A DNA stretch of 64,000 bases, taken from the NCBI RefSeq assembly GCF_030549615.1, contig NZ_CP130832.1, positions 3,534,001 through 3,598,000 on the forward strand. The letters are read 5' to 3'. The stretch is from Stenotrophomonas sp. 610A2 (GTDB lineage: Bacteria > Pseudomonadota > Gammaproteobacteria > Xanthomonadales > Xanthomonadaceae). The position numbers were made by a program, and so were the translations under genes. The notes beneath the pieces were generated by a model, which saw only the letters and a program-made list of their open reading frames with translations, searched no databases and had not been told where the DNA came from. How positions within the stretch are numbered: the stretch's first letter is position 1; each line of letters starts with the position of its first letter. This document shows, one piece after another, positions 26,132 through 34,464 of this stretch.

Positions 26132-26275
26132 TGGACAAAAAATCACCATGCCTTGCAGAGGGCCGTGGCACAAGGGCTGCACGGCCTTATCCACAGCTTG
26201 TGTATGCAGCAGGACACAGTCTGTGTGGATAGCGGAATACAGGTAGCGCCGAGCCATGCTCGGCTGGGGCGCTAC
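26132..26275 (+). other. DnaA-box composite element, copy D
   Basis: TGGACAAAA at 26132, TTATCCACA at 26187-26195, 28-nt spacer, TGTGGATAG at 26224-26232, 10 nt, GTAG...CTAC palindrome at 26243-26275. Nearly identical to copy B. Confidence 0.75.
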
Positions 26276-26438
26276 TGGTGAACCCGACGTGGTTTTGTAG
26301 GAGCGGCGTCAGCCGCGAAGCTCATGATCGAGCGGATTACAGACACATCCGTAATCTCAACGGCGTCAGCTTCGCGGCTGACGCCGCTCCTACAACAACA
26401 TCGGTAAGGCTTCTGCCGAGCATAGCTCGGCACTGCCC

Positions 26439-28598
26439 TTATTGGCGGCGGACGGACTGCACTACCTGCAGGCGGCGCAGGCGACGCATTACTTCGGCCA
26501 GGTGGTTGCGGTCGCGGACCTGGATGTTGAAGCACAGCACCGCGGCGTTGAAATCGCGGTCCAGGTAGTCCACGCGCTCGATGTTGGAATGGCTGTGGGC
26601 GATGGCGGCAGCCAGCTGCGCCAGCACGCCGGTGCCGTTCTCCACCTCGACCACCAACGCGGTGTCGTAGTCGCCGACCACGCTGGTATCCCAGCCAATC
26701 GGCACCCAGCGATCCGGCGTCTTGCGCAGTTCGGCCAGGTTCGGGCAATCCAGCCGATGCACGACGATGCCCTTGCCGGCCGTGTGGTAACCCATGATGT
26801 CGTCGCCCGGAATCGGCTGACAACAGTTGGCGAAGCTGACCACGCCACGCTCGCTGCCGTTGATCAGGATCTTCTCCTGGGCGCGATGAGTGACGCCACT
26901 AGCGCGCAGTTCGGCATACGACATCAGCGCCTGCGCGGCCTGGGTTGGCATCCAGTTGCCCAGCGCGACATCGGCCAGGAAGGCCTCCAGGCGCGGGTAA
27001 CGGTGCTCGGTGAGGAAAGCGTCCAGGCGCCCCTTGGGCAGCCGCTCGATCGAGCTGTCCATCGCTTCCAGCGCGCGGTCCAGCATGCTGTGACCGAGCT
27101 GTACCGCATCCTCGTGCTCCAGCTGCTTGAGCTGGTGACGGATCGCGGTGCGCGCCTTGCTGCTGACCACGAACTCCAGCCACTGCGGCTTGGGCGAGGC
27201 CGAGCGCGCGGTGATGATTTCCACCGTCTGCCCGCTGACCAGGCGCGTGCGCAGCGGCACCAGCTTCTTGTCCACGCGCGATGCGACCGCGCGGTTGCCC
27301 ACATCGGTGTGCACGGCATAGGCGAAATCCAGCGCGGTCGAATTGCGCGGCAGCGCCAGGATCTTGCCCTTGGGCGTGAACAGGTAGACCTCGTCCGGGA
27401 ACAGGTCAACCTTGACGTTGTCGAGGAACTCCAGCGACGAACCTGCGGTGCGCTGCGAATCGATCAACTCGACGATCCAGGCATGCGCCCTGCTCTGCGC
27501 ACTGTTGGGGCCGTCGCCACCGAACTTGTAGGTCCAGTGCGCGGCCACACCGCGCTCGGCGATCAGGTCCATTTCCTCGGTGCGGATCTGCACTTCGATC
27601 GGGGAGCCGTACGGCCCGAACAGCACCGTGTGCAGCGACTGGTAACCGTTGGCCTTGGGGATGGCGATGAAATCGCGGAAGCGCCCGTCCAGCGGTTTGA
27701 ACGCGGCATGCACGCCGCCCAGTGCGTGGTAGCAGTTGGGTACGTTGCGCATCACCAGGCGGAAGCCGAACACATCCATGACCTGGTCGAAGCTTTTGTT
27801 CTCCTCGCGCATCTTGGTATAGATGCTCCAGGGCGTCTTGATGCGGCTGATCAGGCGATGCTCCAGCCCTTCACGCGCCAGGCGCTGCGACAGCTGTACT
27901 TCCACCTGCGCCATCGACTCACGACGCACCACCGGCTGGCTGCGGATGTGTTTCTCGATGATGGCGTGGCGCCACGGGTACAGCGCGCGGAAGCCGAGGT
28001 TCTGCAGCTCGGATTTGATCAGGTTCATGCCCAGGCGCTGGGCGATGGGCGCGTAGATATCCAGCGTTTCGGTGGCGATGCGGCGCCGCGCCTCGGCACT
28101 CTGTGCACCCAGGGTGCGCATGTTGTGCAGGCGGTCAGCCAGCTTGATCATGATCACGCGCAGGTCGCGCGACATCGCCAGCAACATCTTGCGAAAGCTC
28201 TCCGCCGCAGCTTCCTGGCGGTCGCGGAACTTGAGCTTGTCCAGCTTGGTGACGCCCTCGACCAGGTCGGCCACGGCCTGGCCGAACTCGGCGGCCAGCT
28301 CCTCGCCGGTGAGCGGTGTGTCCTCGATGGTGTCGTGCAGGATCGCCGCGATCAGGGTTTCAACATCCAGGCCGAGTTCGGCCAGGATGCGCGCCACCGC
28401 CACCGGATGGGTGATATACGGTTCGCCGGATTTGCGGGTCTGGCCGGCATGCGCAGCCGCCCCGACCTCCCAGGCACGACGCAGCAGCGGCAGCTGCTCG
28501 GTGGGGAGGTAGCTGGCTGCGCGTTCGAGTTGCAGTACGTAATCAGGTACCACCCCGCCCGCGGGCGTGGCTACCTGGGCGGAAGGGCCTGGGTTCAT
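26439..28598 (-). CDS. spoT: Bifunctional (p)ppGpp synthetase/hydrolase SpoT
   Basis: 719 residues. The HD hydrolase domain has YITHPVAVARILAELG, AAILHDTIEDTPLT and KLADRLHNMRTL. The synthetase domain follows (FGFRLVMRNVPNCYHALGGVHAAFKP, IAIPKANGYQSLHTVLFGP, VEVQIRTEEMDLIAERGVAAHW). Next come TGS (DEVYLFTPKGKILALPRNSTALDFAYAVH) and the C-terminal helical/ACT domain (VEVENGTGVLAQLAAAIAHSHSNIERVDYLD). It controls the stringent response alarmone. It is downstream of gmk and rpoZ, the conserved order. A terminator at 28644-28674 separates it from rpoZ. Confidence 0.98.
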   Translation of the reverse strand: MNPGPSAQVATPAGGVVPDYVLQLERAASYLPTEQLPLLRRAWEVGAAAHAGQTRKSGEPYITHPVAVARILAELGLDVETLIAAILHDTIEDTPLTGEELAAEFGQAVADLVEGVTKLDKLKFRDRQEAAAESFRKMLLAMSRDLRVIMIKLADRLHNMRTLGAQSAEARRRIATETLDIYAPIAQRLGMNLIKSELQNLGFRALYPWRHAIIEKHIRSQPVVRRESMAQVEVQLSQRLAREGLEHRLISRIKTPWSIYTKMREENKSFDQVMDVFGFRLVMRNVPNCYHALGGVHAAFKPLDGRFRDFIAIPKANGYQSLHTVLFGPYGSPIEVQIRTEEMDLIAERGVAAHWTYKFGGDGPNSAQSRAHAWIVELIDSQRTAGSSLEFLDNVKVDLFPDEVYLFTPKGKILALPRNSTALDFAYAVHTDVGNRAVASRVDKKLVPLRTRLVSGQTVEIITARSASPKPQWLEFVVSSKARTAIRHQLKQLEHEDAVQLGHSMLDRALEAMDSSIERLPKGRLDAFLTEHRYPRLEAFLADVALGNWMPTQAAQALMSYAELRASGVTHRAQEKILINGSERGVVSFANCCQPIPGDDIMGYHTAGKGIVVHRLDCPNLAELRKTPDRWVPIGWDTSVVGDYDTALVVEVENGTGVLAQLAAAIAHSHSNIERVDYLDRDFNAAVLCFNIQVRDRNHLAEVMRRLRRLQVVQSVRRQ

Positions 28599-28643
28599 GG
28601 CAGAAGACTATGCCAGCAGGCGTTCCACGGCAATTCCTACAAC

Positions 28644-28674
28644 GCAAACAGCCCGCTTTTGGCGGGCTGTTTGC
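28644..28674 (-). terminator. Rho-independent terminator between rpoZ and spoT
   Basis: A perfect 13-bp stem (GCAAACAGCCCGC / GCGGGCTGTTTGC) with a TTTTG loop. It lies 30 nt past the rpoZ stop, so spoT either has its own promoter or depends on read-through. Confidence 0.85.
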
Positions 28675-28704
28675 AGACAACATCAATCGATGCCGAAGAG
28701 GCAA

Positions 28705-29004
28705 TCAATCGTCGTTCTTGGACATGTCTTCGTCGGCGACCACTTCAGCGGCTGCCCATTCCAGTGCTTCACGCTCGATGCGCTCGCGCTCGGACTTCTC
28801 GACTTCCTCGATCAGCTCGTTGTCGATGCGACGGGCAGCGATTTCGCGCAGCGCCAACACCGTCGGCTTGTCCTCGCTCTCGCTGTTGTCGATCGTCGCC
28901 TGGACACCATTGGCCAGCTGACGGGCGCGCTTGGACGCCATCATGACCAGCTCAAAACGGTTGTTAACGACTTCCAGGCAATCTTCTACGGTAATGCGGG
29001 CCAT
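28705..29004 (-). CDS. rpoZ: RNA polymerase omega subunit
   Basis: 99 residues starting [33 protein letters not shown], the diagnostic omega sequence. It continues [15 protein letters not shown] and ends in an acidic tail. It helps RNA polymerase assembly and forms part of the ppGpp binding site, which fits its place next to spoT. It lies 124 nt after gmk. Confidence 0.98.
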   Translation of the reverse strand: MARITVEDCLEVVNNRFELVMMASKRARQLANGVQATIDNSESEDKPTVLALREIAARRIDNELIEEVEKSERERIEREALEWAAAEVVADEDMSKNDD

Positions 29005-29128
29005 GCGGGCTCCCGGCGACCTGCAACGGCCGCTCGATCGAATGAGGGAAAGGGGACGGATTGTAGGGGCAGACCGGTCCTGGAATCAAGTCAAGGCCTG
29101 AACAGCCCCTTGTGGATCAACCACTTGC

Positions 29129-29749
29129 TCAGTTTTCAGGGGCCAGCAACGAGGCGATCAGCTCGCCGTGGCGGCGTTGCTGGGGTTCGCAGCGCAGCCG
29201 GCTGGCGGCGAAGATCGAGCACATTTCGCCAACGGCGGTATCGAAATCCTCGTTGATGATGACGTAGTCGAACTCGTCGTAATGCAGCATTTCCTCACGC
29301 GCGGCGGCCAGGCGCTGGGCCATTACCGCCTCGCTGTCCTGGCCACGCTTGCGCATGCGCTCGTCCAGCGCCTGCCGCGACGGCGGCAGGATGAACACGC
29401 TGACCGCGCCCGGCACCTTCTCGCGCACCTGGCGTGCACCCTGCCAGTCGATCTCCAGCAGCACGTCCTTGCCGGCCGCCAGCTGCGGCTCCACCGACTG
29501 CCGGGCTGTACCCTTCCAGTCGCCATGCACCAGCGCGTGCTCGAAGAAATCACCGGCGGCGATCATCTGCTCGAACTCGGCAGCCGGGACGAAGTGGTAA
29601 TGCTTGCCGTTGACCTCGCCCGGGCGCATGGCCCGCGAGGTGAAGGAAATCGACAGCGAGATGTGCGGGTCACGCGCCAGAGTGGCGTTGACGATGCTGC
29701 TTTTGCCGGCCCCGGACGGGGCAGCGACGATATAGAGGGTGCCACGCAT
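29129..29749 (-). CDS. gmk: Guanylate kinase
   Basis: 206 residues from the ATG giving MRGTLYIVAAPSGAGKSSIV. A longer in-frame reading through 29887 only runs into repeat DNA. The P-loop is APSGAGKSS. The GMP-binding region contains SFTSRAMRPGEVNGKHYHFV, and LEIDWQGARQVR follows. The lid contains RMRKRGQDSEAVMAQRL. It phosphorylates GMP to GDP in the cytoplasm. It is the first gene of gmk-rpoZ-spoT. A GTAG repeat pair separates it from yicC. Confidence 0.97.
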   Translation of the reverse strand: MRGTLYIVAAPSGAGKSSIVNATLARDPHISLSISFTSRAMRPGEVNGKHYHFVPAAEFEQMIAAGDFFEHALVHGDWKGTARQSVEPQLAAGKDVLLEIDWQGARQVREKVPGAVSVFILPPSRQALDERMRKRGQDSEAVMAQRLAAAREEMLHYDEFDYVIINEDFDTAVGEMCSIFAASRLRCEPQQRRHGELIASLLAPEN

Positions 29750-29854
29750 GCGGTGGGCCAACGTCGGAATGGCCCGGCATTGTACCGGCGTGGGCCGGTC
29801 TGTGCAGGATCGGGGGTTGAAGGCCCCCAATTGCCACGGGGGCCGGCTACACCT

Positions 29855-29922
29855 GTAGAGCCGAGCCATGCTCGGCTGGAGCACCACCTGTAGAGCCGCT
29901 GCCGAGCATGGCTCGGCACTAC
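29855..29922. repeat. SMAG-type GTAG palindrome pair between yicC and gmk
   Basis: GTAG starts at 29855 and 29890, and CTAC ends at 29922. The cores GCCGAGCCATGCTCGGC and GCCGAGCATGGCTCGGC are of the same family as those at 12.2, 24-26, 52.7 and 57.8 kb. Confidence 0.85.
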
Positions 29923-29925
29923 CCT

Positions 29926-30786
29926 TTACTCGATGTTCTGGACCTGCTCGCGGATCTGGTCGATCAGCACCTTCAGCTCGACGGCGGCGTTGGAGGTGCG
30001 TGCGTCCACCGACTTGGAGCCCAGGGTATTGGCTTCGCGGTTGAACTCCTGCAGCAGGAAGTCCAGGCGGCGGCCGACCGGCTCGCGCTGGCGCAGCACG
30101 CGGCGGATTTCCGCGATATGGCTGTCCAGGCGGTCCAGCTCCTCATCCACGTCGAGCTTCTGCAGCCACATCACCAACTCCTGCTCCGCCCGGCCCGGAT
30201 CAACCGGGTGCGGCAGGTCAGCCAGGCGTGCGGCCAGCTTGACCCGCTGCCCCTCGCGGATGGCCGGGATCAGCTCGCGGACTTCACCGGCAATGCGTTC
30301 GACCGAATCGACCCGCTCGCTGATTGCCGTGGCCAGCTTGTCGCCTTCGCGCTCGCGCGCCTGCACGAAACTGGTGACGGTCTCTTCCAGCAAGGCCAGT
30401 GCTTCGGCATGCAGGGCGGCACTGTCGGTCGCCTCGGCGCGCAGCACGCCGGGGTATTGCAGCAGGTCGGTGAAGCCCACCTGCATCCCGGGGAAGCGGC
30501 TGTGCAGGCGCTGCGCCAATTCAGACAGCTGATCCACCAGCACCTCGTTGACGGCCAGCGAGGTGGCGGCTTCCGGTGCCCGCAGGCGCATCACCAGGTC
30601 GAGCTTGCCGCGGCTGACCCGGGCAGCAACGCGTTCGCGCAGCTGCGGCTCCAGCGCACGCAGGTCCTCGGGCAGACGCACGCCCACTTCAAGGAACCGG
30701 TGGTTCACCGAGCGCAGTTCGCAGCCCAGGGTGCCCCACGCGGTGATGCGTTCGCCGCCGGCATAGGCGGTCATGCTCCGAATCAT
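29926..30786 (-). CDS. yicC: YicC family endoribonuclease-type protein
   Basis: 286 residues from the ATG giving [20 protein letters not shown]. The YicC N-terminal domain ([47 protein letters not shown]) is followed by a coiled-coil middle and the C-terminal DUF1732 domain ([47 protein letters not shown]). YicC proteins act as RNases that influence small-RNA stability. It is divergent from rph, another RNA-processing gene, across 110 nt, an arrangement conserved in many proteobacteria. Confidence 0.96.
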   Translation of the reverse strand: MIRSMTAYAGGERITAWGTLGCELRSVNHRFLEVGVRLPEDLRALEPQLRERVAARVSRGKLDLVMRLRAPEAATSLAVNEVLVDQLSELAQRLHSRFPGMQVGFTDLLQYPGVLRAEATDSAALHAEALALLEETVTSFVQAREREGDKLATAISERVDSVERIAGEVRELIPAIREGQRVKLAARLADLPHPVDPGRAEQELVMWLQKLDVDEELDRLDSHIAEIRRVLRQREPVGRRLDFLLQEFNREANTLGSKSVDARTSNAAVELKVLIDQIREQVQNIE

Positions 30787-30896
30787 GTGCTTTCCGATGT
30801 GTTTCAAAGGGCGAATGGTACCCTAGCCACCTCTGGACGCTGGTGCATCCACCACCCAGACGCCCGCCAGATCAACTCGCACTAACCGGATTCCCC

Positions 30897-31625
30897 ATGA
30901 CCTTCTCCCGTCCCAGCGGCCGCCAGGCCGACCAGATGCGCACCGTCACCATCGAGCGTTCCTTCACCCGCCATGCCGAAGGCTCGGTGCTGGTGAGCTT
31001 TGGCGACACCCGCGTGCTGTGCACCGCCAGCGTCGAGAACCGGGTTCCCGGCTTCCTGCGCGGCAAGGGCGAAGGCTGGGTCACCGCCGAATACGGCATG
31101 CTGCCGCGCTCCACCCACACCCGTTCCGACCGTGAAGCCGCGCGCGGCAAGCAAGGCGGTCGCACCCTGGAAATCCAGCGCCTGATCGGCCGCACCCTGC
31201 GCGCCTGCATCGATCGCAACGCATTGGGCGAGCGCACCATCACCCTGGACTGCGACGTACTGCAGGCCGACGGTGGTACCCGCACCGCCGCCATCACCGG
31301 CGCTTATGTGGCGCTGGTGGATGCAGTGAACCTGCTGATGAAGCGCGGCGAGATCAAGCGCAACCCGTTGTTCGGTGCAGTGGCCGCCGTCTCGGTCGGC
31401 GTCTACAAGGGCCAGCCGGTGCTGGACCTGGATTACCCGGAAGACAGCGACTGCGATACCGACATGAACATCGTCATGAACGACGGTGGTGGCTTCATCG
31501 AGCTGCAGGGCACGGCCGAAGGCCACGCTTTCCGCCGCGAGGAACTGGACGCGCTGCTGGTGCTGGCTGAAAAGGGCATCCGCGAGCTGTTCGACGCCCA
31601 GCAGGCGGCGTTGGCGCAGGCATGA
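30897..31625 (+). CDS. rph: Ribonuclease PH
   Basis: 242 residues from the ATG giving [20 protein letters not shown]. The family core is intact: [59 protein letters not shown] and [20 protein letters not shown]. The phosphorolytic region [28 protein letters not shown] is also intact. It trims tRNA 3' ends by phosphorolysis. It overlaps the next gene by 4 nt (ATGA). The ribosome-binding site is weak. Confidence 0.98.
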   Translation: MTFSRPSGRQADQMRTVTIERSFTRHAEGSVLVSFGDTRVLCTASVENRVPGFLRGKGEGWVTAEYGMLPRSTHTRSDREAARGKQGGRTLEIQRLIGRTLRACIDRNALGERTITLDCDVLQADGGTRTAAITGAYVALVDAVNLLMKRGEIKRNPLFGAVAAVSVGVYKGQPVLDLDYPEDSDCDTDMNIVMNDGGGFIELQGTAEGHAFRREELDALLVLAEKGIRELFDAQQAALAQA

Positions 31626-32011
31626 GCCGGCGCCTTGCCCTGGTCACCCTCGTGGTCGCCGACTACGACGAAGCCATCGCCTGGTACACCGGCAAGCTCG
31701 GCTTCCAGCTGTTGGAAGACATCGACCAGGGCCGCAAGCGCTGGGTAGTGGTCGGCCCCACCGATGGCAGCGCCGCCGCGCTGCTGTTGGCGCGTGCCAG
31801 CGATGAAGAACAGCGCAGCCGCATCGGCAACCAGACCGGTGGCCGCGTTGGCTTTTTCCTCAACACCGATGATTTCTGGCGCGACCACGCGGCAATGACC
31901 GCGCAGGGCGTCGAATTCCTCGAAGCGCCACGCGAAGAACCCTATGCCACGGTCGCGGTGTTCCGCGACCTGTACGGCAACACCTGGGACTTGTTGGAGC
32001 CCAAGCAATGA
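31622..32011 (+). CDS. VOC (glyoxalase/bleomycin-resistance-like) family protein
   Basis: 129 residues, one complete pair of beta-alpha-beta-beta-beta modules. [28 protein letters not shown] and [19 protein letters not shown] are the typical start and end. Candidate metal ligands are not obvious at both usual positions, so catalytic activity is uncertain. It overlaps rph and rdgB by 4 nt each, so it is co-translated between them. That suggests a housekeeping or repair link, but no substrate can be named. Confidence 0.9.
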   Translation: MSRRLALVTLVVADYDEAIAWYTGKLGFQLLEDIDQGRKRWVVVGPTDGSAAALLLARASDEEQRSRIGNQTGGRVGFFLNTDDFWRDHAAMTAQGVEFLEAPREEPYATVAVFRDLYGNTWDLLEPKQ

Positions 32012-32607
32012 AACTGGTATTGGCCAGCGGCAACGCTGGCAAATTGAAGGAACTGCAGGCCATGTTGGCCGACCTGCCGCTGCAGATCGTGCCGCAGCGC
32101 GAACTGGGCGTGGACGATGTGCCGGAAACCGGCCTGACCTTCGTCGAGAACGCGCTGATCAAGGCCCGCCATGCCTGCGCGGTGACCGGCCTGCCAGCGC
32201 TGGCCGACGACTCCGGCCTCATCGTCGATGCATTGGACGGTGCGCCCGGCCTTTACAGCGCGCGCTACGCCGGCAGCCCTACCGACGATGCCGCCAACAA
32301 CACCAAGCTGCTTGATGCGCTGCGCGATGTCCCGGCCGAACGCCGCACCGCGCGCTTCTACGCGGTGATCGTGCTGCTGCGCCATGCCAACGATCCGCAA
32401 CCGCTGATCTGCGAAGGCAGCTGGGAAGGCCGCATCATCGACGAACTGCGCGGCAGCAATGGCTTCGGCTACAACCCGGTGTTCCTGGATGAAGAACTGG
32501 GCCTGACCGCTGCGCAGATGGAACCGGCGCAGAAGAACGGCCGCAGCCACCGCGCCAAGGCGCTGCAGCTGTTGTTGCAGCGCATGTCGCAACTTAGTTT
32601 CGATTGA
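32008..32607 (+). CDS. rdgB: Non-canonical purine NTP pyrophosphatase (RdgB/HAM1)
   Basis: 199 residues. It starts [16 protein letters not shown] (the substrate loop SGNxGK) and continues with TFVENALIKARHACAVTGLPALADDSGLIVDALDGAPGLYSARYAG, including the catalytic Asp-Asp-Ser. FNP-type blocks (GSNGFGYNPVFLDEE) and RSHRAKAL follow. It hydrolyses ITP, dITP and XTP to protect DNA and RNA. The classic neighbour hemW follows after one inserted gene. Confidence 0.98.
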   Translation: MKLVLASGNAGKLKELQAMLADLPLQIVPQRELGVDDVPETGLTFVENALIKARHACAVTGLPALADDSGLIVDALDGAPGLYSARYAGSPTDDAANNTKLLDALRDVPAERRTARFYAVIVLLRHANDPQPLICEGSWEGRIIDELRGSNGFGYNPVFLDEELGLTAAQMEPAQKNGRSHRAKALQLLLQRMSQLSFD

Positions 32608-32623
32608 CCACGGAGATCAGGGA

Positions 32624-33124
32624 ATGACGCCACGCCGCTATCGGACCCGGATGGGGCTTGTGCTGGCAGTTGCCATCCTCGGTGGCATCACCGGCGCCGT
32701 GGTCGGCGGCCTGCTGGCCTATGACGGCAAGTATTCCTGGCTTGCACTTCCGTTATGGACGCTAGGCGGTGTGTTCGCAGTCGAATTGATCGCTGCCCCC
32801 ATCATGTGGCAGCGCGTTGTAGTGGATGAACAAGCAGGACATCTTCGCTACCACAACATCTCCACCGCGCACCGCTGGCGCCAAGTACCACTGTTCGACG
32901 TACTCGAAGTTCGCTACGACAACTTCGCAGACAAGAGCAAAGGCATGGTTTCCGGCCTGTACCTTCACATGCGTAATGGCAGCCGACCGGCACGTCATCG
33001 CCTCATGGACAATGAGATGGGCAGCTATCAAGGCCCTTCGCCGATGTTCCGTGATATCGCCGCTACCGTGCTCCGTGCACAGCCGCGCTCGCTGGTTGAT
33101 TCGATCCTGATCACTCAGCGATAG
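32624..33124 (+). CDS. Uncharacterised membrane protein, two N-terminal helices
   Basis: 166 residues. Two transmembrane helices (LVLAVAILGGITGAVVGGLL and LALPLWTLGGVFAVELIAAPI) are followed by a cytoplasmic or periplasmic beta-rich domain (VVVDEQAGHLRYHNISTAHRWRQVPLFDVLEVRYDNF). The layout recalls small PH-like or YcxB-like membrane domains, but no family was recognised. It is inserted between rdgB and hemW, which are adjacent in many gammaproteobacteria. It starts 16 nt after rdgB. Its base composition is slightly less GC-rich than its neighbours. Confidence 0.75.
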   Translation: MTPRRYRTRMGLVLAVAILGGITGAVVGGLLAYDGKYSWLALPLWTLGGVFAVELIAAPIMWQRVVVDEQAGHLRYHNISTAHRWRQVPLFDVLEVRYDNFADKSKGMVSGLYLHMRNGSRPARHRLMDNEMGSYQGPSPMFRDIAATVLRAQPRSLVDSILITQR

Positions 33125-33164
33125 CGCCCTCCTCCTTGCACTTCCAATCTTCCCTAAGCCGTCC

Positions 33165-34394
33165 ATGCCGCACTCCCACGACCACTGCAACCACCTTCCC
33201 GGCGAATCCTGCGCGATCGATCACGGTCACGTTGCCGGCGTGCAGCTGGTACCGCCGCCACTGGCGCTATACGTGCACCTGCCGTGGTGCGTGCGCAAAT
33301 GCCCTTACTGCGATTTCAACTCGCATGCCGGCAAGGGCGACCTGCCCTTCGACGCCTATATCGATGCGCTGATCCGCGACCTGGACCAGGACCTGCCGCT
33401 GGTCTGGGGCCGGGTGGTCAGCAGCGTGTTCTTCGGCGGCGGCACGCCCAGCCTGTTCCCGCCAGAGGCGATCGACCGCTTCCTGCAGGCAGCCAGCGCA
33501 CGGCTGCGTTTCGCGCCGAACCTGGAGGTCACGCTGGAGACCAATCCCGGCACCGCCGAGCACGGCCGCTTCGACCGCTACCGCGCGGCCGGCGTGAACC
33601 GCATCAGCTTCGGCATCCAGACCTTCAATGATGAGGCGCTCAAGCGCCTTGGCCGTATCCACGACAGCAACGAGGCCGAGCGCGCGGTCAAGCTGGCGCA
33701 GGACGCCGGCTACAAGAACTTCAACATCGACCTGATGTACGCGCTGCCACAGCAGACGCTGGCACAGGCCGAGCACGATCTTGAGCGCGCCTTCGCACTC
33801 GACCCCACCCATATCTCGCACTACCAGCTGACGTTGGAGCCGAATACGGTGTTCTTCGCCCGGCCGCCGCAGGGCATTCCGGACGAAGACAGTGCCTGGG
33901 ACATCCAGGAGCACTGCCAGGCCCTGCTCGCCGAGCGCGGCTATGGCCAGTACGAGGTCAGCGCCTACGCCCGCGACGGCTGGCAGTGCCAGCACAACCT
34001 CAACTACTGGCGCTTTGGCGACTACCTGGGCATCGGCGCCGGTGCCCACGGCAAGATCAGCTCCGGCGCCGAGCAGCACGTGCTGCGCCGCTGGAAGCAC
34101 AAGCACCCGCAGACCTTCATGGACACCGCCGGCAGCCCGGCCAGCATCGGTGGCGACGACGTGATCAGCCCGGAGCGGCTGCCGTTCGAGTACATGCTCA
34201 ACCTGCTGCGCCTGCACGAGGGCTTCAGCCTGCGCGATTTTGAATCGCGCACCGGATTGGCACGAAGCGTGCTTCTACCTTCCCTGGCAATGGCGGTTGA
34301 ACGTGGCTGGCTGACCAGCAGCGGCGATTACTGGACCCCTACCGAGCTTGGCCGCCGTTTCACCAATGACGTGGTGGAACTCTTTTTAGCCTGA
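33165..34394 (+). CDS. hemW: HemW, radical SAM heme chaperone (coproporphyrinogen oxidase-like)
   Basis: 409 residues. The radical SAM motif is CVRKCPYC (CxxxCxxC). It is followed by SSVFFGGGTPSLFPPEAIDRFL, VTLETNPGTAEHGRFDRYRAAGVNRISFGIQTF, NIDLMYALPQQTLAQAEHDLERAF and the C-terminal HemN-type domain. The start region adds about 25 residues with a His/Cys cluster (HSHDHCNHLPGESCAIDHGH) before LALYVHLPWC, longer than in E. coli. HemW inserts heme into respiratory enzymes rather than acting as the oxidase. Confidence 0.95.
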   Translation: MPHSHDHCNHLPGESCAIDHGHVAGVQLVPPPLALYVHLPWCVRKCPYCDFNSHAGKGDLPFDAYIDALIRDLDQDLPLVWGRVVSSVFFGGGTPSLFPPEAIDRFLQAASARLRFAPNLEVTLETNPGTAEHGRFDRYRAAGVNRISFGIQTFNDEALKRLGRIHDSNEAERAVKLAQDAGYKNFNIDLMYALPQQTLAQAEHDLERAFALDPTHISHYQLTLEPNTVFFARPPQGIPDEDSAWDIQEHCQALLAERGYGQYEVSAYARDGWQCQHNLNYWRFGDYLGIGAGAHGKISSGAEQHVLRRWKHKHPQTFMDTAGSPASIGGDDVISPERLPFEYMLNLLRLHEGFSLRDFESRTGLARSVLLPSLAMAVERGWLTSSGDYWTPTELGRRFTNDVVELFLA

Positions 34395-34464
34395 TGTGCG
34401 CTGAAAGTGGCCGTTACGTCACATAAATGATAGAAAACGCCCATTCGGGGGGAAGGAATACGGG

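Larger units (their letters stand above)
25792..26437. repeat. Tandem composite repeat units C and D (326-bp period), 5' of the nitrobindin-like gene
   Basis: Two more units in the same orientation as A and B. TTATCCACA is at 25861 and 26187 (offset 326). Inverted GGAGCGGC pairs are at 25972-26068 and 26297-26403. GTAG palindromes are at 25917, 26080-26111, 26243-26275 and 26405-26437 (degenerate). Unit D ends 2 nt before the spoT stop codon. No gene is seen in the roughly 590 nt between copy C and spoT. Confidence 0.85.

Noticed and set aside
24456..26437. Repeat cluster considered as a CRISPR array
   Set aside because: Units are about 326 bp, contain several different palindromes and have no short unique spacers. 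No cas genes are present.
26442..28946. 834-codon plus-strand frame
   Set aside because: Antisense shadow of spoT and rpoZ. The minus strand carries complete domain signatures.
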